DNA of 8,183 bases from assembly GCA_022013395.1 (NCBI GenBank), contig JAKLQL010000568.1:1-8183 (forward strand), read 5' to 3'. The notes under the pieces are model-generated. The model did no database searches. It saw only the letters and a program-made list of their open reading frames with translations, and was not told where the DNA came from. The stretch is from Acetobacterium sp. (GTDB lineage: Bacteria > Bacillota > Clostridia > Eubacteriales > Eubacteriaceae). Each line of letters begins with the position of its first letter. Positions within the stretch are counted from its first letter, which is position 1. Positions 6,189 to 8,183 of this stretch are shown here, piece after piece. Made by a program: the position numbers and the translations under genes.

Positions 6189-7076
6189 TTGGCAACACTT
6201 ACAATCAGCAAAGAAGAAGAAAAAAGCGTCAAAGGACTGGGCTTTTTAAGTAATAAGGGCACCGATAATTTTTCTGGTCGGGTGATCACCGAAAATGGGC
6301 TAATCACCACCGAACAGGCGAAAAAAATTATTGCAGCGGCAGAAAAATACGGCAACGGTTATCTAGCCCTGACCACCCGTCTAACCATTGAATGTCAGGG
6401 GATTCCCTTTGATCAAATCGATGACTTCAGAAATTGCCTAGCAGAAGGCGGATTAGAAACCGGCGGAACCGGAACGAAGGTGCGTCCGGTTATGTCCTGT
6501 AAAGGCACTACCTGTCAATACGGGTTAATCGACACCTTTGGACTTTCAAAAGAAATTCATGATCGCTTTTATACCGGCATGCGAAATCTCGTTTTGCCTC
6601 ACAAATTTAAAATGGCCGTGGGCGGATGTCCCAACAATTGTGTCAAGCCCGACTTGAATGATGTTGGTATTATTGGCCAATATCGGCCGGTCGTTAATCA
6701 AGATGAATGCCGGAACTGCAAAAGCTGTGGGGTTGTGAAGGCCTGCGCCGTTGGGGCTGCTCAATTGGCTGATGAGAAGATCGCTATCAATCCCCAGGCA
6801 TGTCTCAACTGCGGGATGTGCATTGAAAAATGCCCTTTTCAGGCAGTTACCGGCGGTAATACAGGATACAAAATTGTCATAGGCGGCCGCTGGGGCAAAC
6901 AGGTGGCCAGGGGAAATGGACTGAATCGGCTCTTTACGGACCAGGAAGAACTTTTAGCGACTGTTGAGAGAATTATCATTTTCTATCAGGAAAATGGTTT
7001 GCCAGGCGAACGGTTTGCTCAGACCATTGAACGGATCGGGTTTGAAACGGTTGAAGCCGTGCTATTAGGGCATTAA
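6189..7076 (+). CDS. Small siroheme/[4Fe-4S] sulfite- or nitrite-reductase-type protein with 2x[4Fe-4S] ferredoxin domain
   Basis: The product is 295 residues, cytoplasmic, related to AsrC and the small ferredoxin-fused sulfite reductases of anaerobes. It should reduce sulfite or nitrite at a siroheme-[4Fe-4S] centre; the substrate cannot be decided here. Residues about 10-90 are the ferredoxin-like half-domain (FSGRVITENGLIT, LTTRLTIECQGI, with R64 in the siroheme-contact region). The centre is bound by C104-x4-C109 (SCKGTTCQYG) and C147-x3-C151 (GGCPNNCVKPD). An inserted ferredoxin domain has C174-x2-C177-x2-C180-x5-C186 and C205-x2-C208-x2-C211-x3-C215. The C-terminal part is family-like (YKIVIGGRWGKQVARG). 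TTG 6189 is the start: an in-frame TGA at 6177-6179 blocks upstream starts, the next in-frame ATG is codon 102, and the family start MATLTISKEE fits. The ribosome-binding site is weak (GAG 6178-6180). No AsrA/AsrB partners are adjacent. The gene is monocistronic and ends at a terminator. Confidence 0.88.
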   Translation: MATLTISKEEEKSVKGLGFLSNKGTDNFSGRVITENGLITTEQAKKIIAAAEKYGNGYLALTTRLTIECQGIPFDQIDDFRNCLAEGGLETGGTGTKVRPVMSCKGTTCQYGLIDTFGLSKEIHDRFYTGMRNLVLPHKFKMAVGGCPNNCVKPDLNDVGIIGQYRPVVNQDECRNCKSCGVVKACAVGAAQLADEKIAINPQACLNCGMCIEKCPFQAVTGGNTGYKIVIGGRWGKQVARGNGLNRLFTDQEELLATVERIIIFYQENGLPGERFAQTIERIGFETVEAVLLGH

Positions 7077-7107
7077 ATACAATTAAAAACATAAACTAAG
7101 TCTAATT

Positions 7108-7141
7108 AAACCGGCTTTTCCAAAAGGAAGTCGGTTTTTTA
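7108..7141 (+). terminator. Rho-independent terminator of the reductase gene
   Basis: AAACCGGCTT (7108-7117) pairs with AAGTCGGTTT (7128-7137), with one G-T pair. The stem can extend by CC/GG past a two-base bulge around an AAAA loop. A run of six T residues (7135-7140) follows. It ends the reductase transcript and separates it from the downstream gene. Confidence 0.85.
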
Positions 7142-7142
7142 T

Positions 7143-7170
7143 TGAAACGATAAAAGTTTAGTAATATAAT
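7143..7170 (+). promoter_or_regulatory. Sigma-A-like promoter for the ketopantoate reductase-family gene
   Basis: TTGAAA (7143-7148) and a consensus TATAAT (7165-7170) are 16 bases apart, directly after the terminator. Transcription would start near 7177, about 57 bases before the ATG. GGTT and AACC half-sites at 7173-7191 overlap the start point and could be an operator. Confidence 0.65.
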
Positions 7171-7233
7171 TAGGTTGAATTAACCGTGGTTCAAAAAACT
7201 GGGATTCGATAAAAGGATAAAGTGAGGCAGTAC

Positions 7234-8145
7234 ATGAAAATAAAAAAGGTATCGGTCATTGGCTTGGGAGCTTTGGGCATTCTTTTTGGCCATCAGCTCG
7301 CCAAAAAAATCGGCTCAGATTTTTCGGTGATTGCGGATCAAAAGCGGATTGCAAAATACCGAGCGCAAGGAATTTTCTGCAATGGGGAAGCTTACGAATT
7401 TCATTATCAGGCTCCAACGGACAATGACCTGGCTGATCTGATTATCTTTGCGGTCAAAATTAATGGACTGGAAGAGGCAATTGAGTCAGTCAGGAATCAT
7501 GTGGGGCCGGATACCATCATGATGTCGCTGCTTAACGGTATCACCAGTGAAACCATTATCGGGGATGCCTTTGGGGAAGCAAATTTGATCTGGTCAGTGA
7601 CCCAGGGAATGGATACGGTGAAAGAGGACAATCTGTTATTTTACACGAATCCGGGGATCATCTGTTTTGGTAATCGTAACGGTGGTGAATCATCAGAAAA
7701 GATAAACCGGATACAGGGATTTTTTGACCGGACTGGCATTGCTTATCAGATTGATAACCAGATGGATCGGAAGATCTGGGCCAAGTTCATGTTAAACGTG
7801 GGGGTCAATCAGGTGGTCTCGATTTTTGGCGAGAACTTCGGCAGTGTCCAGAAACCTGGGAAACTGAGGGAACTGATGATTGCAGCCATGGCTGAGGTTA
7901 TCCTGGTGGCCGGAAAAGAAGGAGTGGTGCTGACTCGGGATGATATCACCTACTGGTTGGGGGTGGTGGACTCTCTGAGCCCACAGGGTAAACCCTCCAT
8001 GCGTCAGGATGTGGAAGCCCGACGACTTAGCGAAGTGGAGCTCTTTTCCGGAACCGTTAATCGGCTGGGAGCAAAACATGGGATTGATACCCCGGTGAAT
8101 GGATATCTTTATGAGGAGATCAAGGCGATAGAAAGCCAGTATTAA
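7234..8145 (+). CDS. panE: Ketopantoate reductase family protein (2-dehydropantoate 2-reductase)
   Basis: The product is 303 residues, the usual length (E. coli PanE is 303). PanE reduces 2-dehydropantoate to pantoate with NADPH on the route to pantothenate and coenzyme A. The N-terminal Rossmann domain begins KVSVIGLGALG, with the G10-x-G12-x-x-G15 nucleotide loop. The catalytic lysine and its partner asparagine appear as K184 and N188 in WAKFMLNVGVNQ, the same spacing as K176/N180 of the E. coli enzyme. S255 in PSMRQD and E267 in SEVE match the substrate-binding serine and the conserved glutamate. I chose ATG 7234 (GAGG 7224-7227, 6 bases upstream) because the family starts KIKKVSVIG. GTG 7222, with AGGA 4 bases upstream, would add four residues. 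No other pantothenate gene is adjacent, and the family includes reductases of other 2-keto acids, so the exact substrate is somewhat open. Confidence 0.88.
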   Translation: MKIKKVSVIGLGALGILFGHQLAKKIGSDFSVIADQKRIAKYRAQGIFCNGEAYEFHYQAPTDNDLADLIIFAVKINGLEEAIESVRNHVGPDTIMMSLLNGITSETIIGDAFGEANLIWSVTQGMDTVKEDNLLFYTNPGIICFGNRNGGESSEKINRIQGFFDRTGIAYQIDNQMDRKIWAKFMLNVGVNQVVSIFGENFGSVQKPGKLRELMIAAMAEVILVAGKEGVVLTRDDITYWLGVVDSLSPQGKPSMRQDVEARRLSEVELFSGTVNRLGAKHGIDTPVNGYLYEEIKAIESQY

Positions 8146-8156
8146 AACTTTTTAAT

Positions 8157-8170
8157 TAAGCAATTGCTTA
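8157..8170. repeat. Perfect 14-bp palindrome after the ketopantoate reductase gene
   Basis: TAAGCAATTGCTTA is a perfect palindrome 12 bases after the stop codon. With no loop and no following T-run inside the window it is a poor terminator; it could be an operator for the next gene or chance. The window ends 13 bases later. Confidence 0.3.
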
Positions 8171-8183
8171 TCAAGTAAATTTT

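Noticed and set aside
7792..8079. A 95-codon minus-strand open frame inside the ketopantoate reductase gene.
   Set aside because: The plus-strand gene carries all catalytic motifs through this region; the minus-strand frame shows no recognisable protein features.

Overview
The window looks like a stretch of chromosome from an acetogenic or related anaerobic Firmicute; Acetobacterium/Eubacterium is the best guess. I infer this from the gene set: a clostridial molybdopterin-binding protein and XdhC pair, a corrinoid methyl-carrier protein, a ferredoxin-type siroheme reductase, a poly-HAMP chemoreceptor, moderate-to-low GC and strong Shine-Dalgarno sites. Species identity is inference only. No rRNA, tRNA, CRISPR array, insertion sequence or phage gene was seen.

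Layout. (1) Positions 2-2235 (+) form a probable operon for molybdenum-enzyme maturation. It has the hydrophobic C-terminal tail of a truncated upstream gene, an overlapping MoeA/MogA-like molybdopterin-binding protein with a C-terminal four-cysteine cluster, and a TTG-started XdhC-family protein with rearranged domain order. The molybdoenzyme they serve is outside the window. (2) Positions 2298-4628 (+) encode a 776-residue methyl-accepting chemotaxis protein with two N-terminal membrane helices, a cysteine-bearing PAS-like domain and a HAMP array. A possible sigma-28-like promoter precedes it. (3) Positions 4749-5378 (+) encode an intact corrinoid protein of the methyltransferase-system type.

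(4) Positions 5400-6017 are decayed. Just after the corrinoid gene, with its ribosome-binding site kept, is a frameshifted remnant (about 34 codons) of what reads as a methyltetrahydrofolate:corrinoid methyltransferase. Converging on it from the minus strand is a LysR-type regulator that keeps its DNA-binding domain but has lost most of its effector domain. (5) Positions 6018-6188 are a divergent control region with overlapping candidate promoters and a 10-bp-arm inverted repeat. They separate the broken lysR from (6) 6189-7076 (+), a small siroheme/[4Fe-4S] sulfite- or nitrite-reductase-type protein with two ferredoxin motifs, followed by a clear intrinsic terminator. (7) Positions 7234-8145 (+) are a ketopantoate reductase-family gene with its own sigma-A-like promoter.

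How the genes relate. Molybdenum cofactor handling, one-carbon/corrinoid chemistry and siroheme redox chemistry all fit anaerobic metabolism, but the window is a set of separate units rather than one pathway. The most informative region is 5400-6190. There a corrinoid protein has apparently lost its adjacent methyltransferase partner, and a siroheme reductase keeps a LysR-type operator although its divergent regulator is truncated. I found no strong case for a wholly new system. The best leads are the orphaned corrinoid protein, the Cys-PAS chemoreceptor beside it and the rearranged XdhC.
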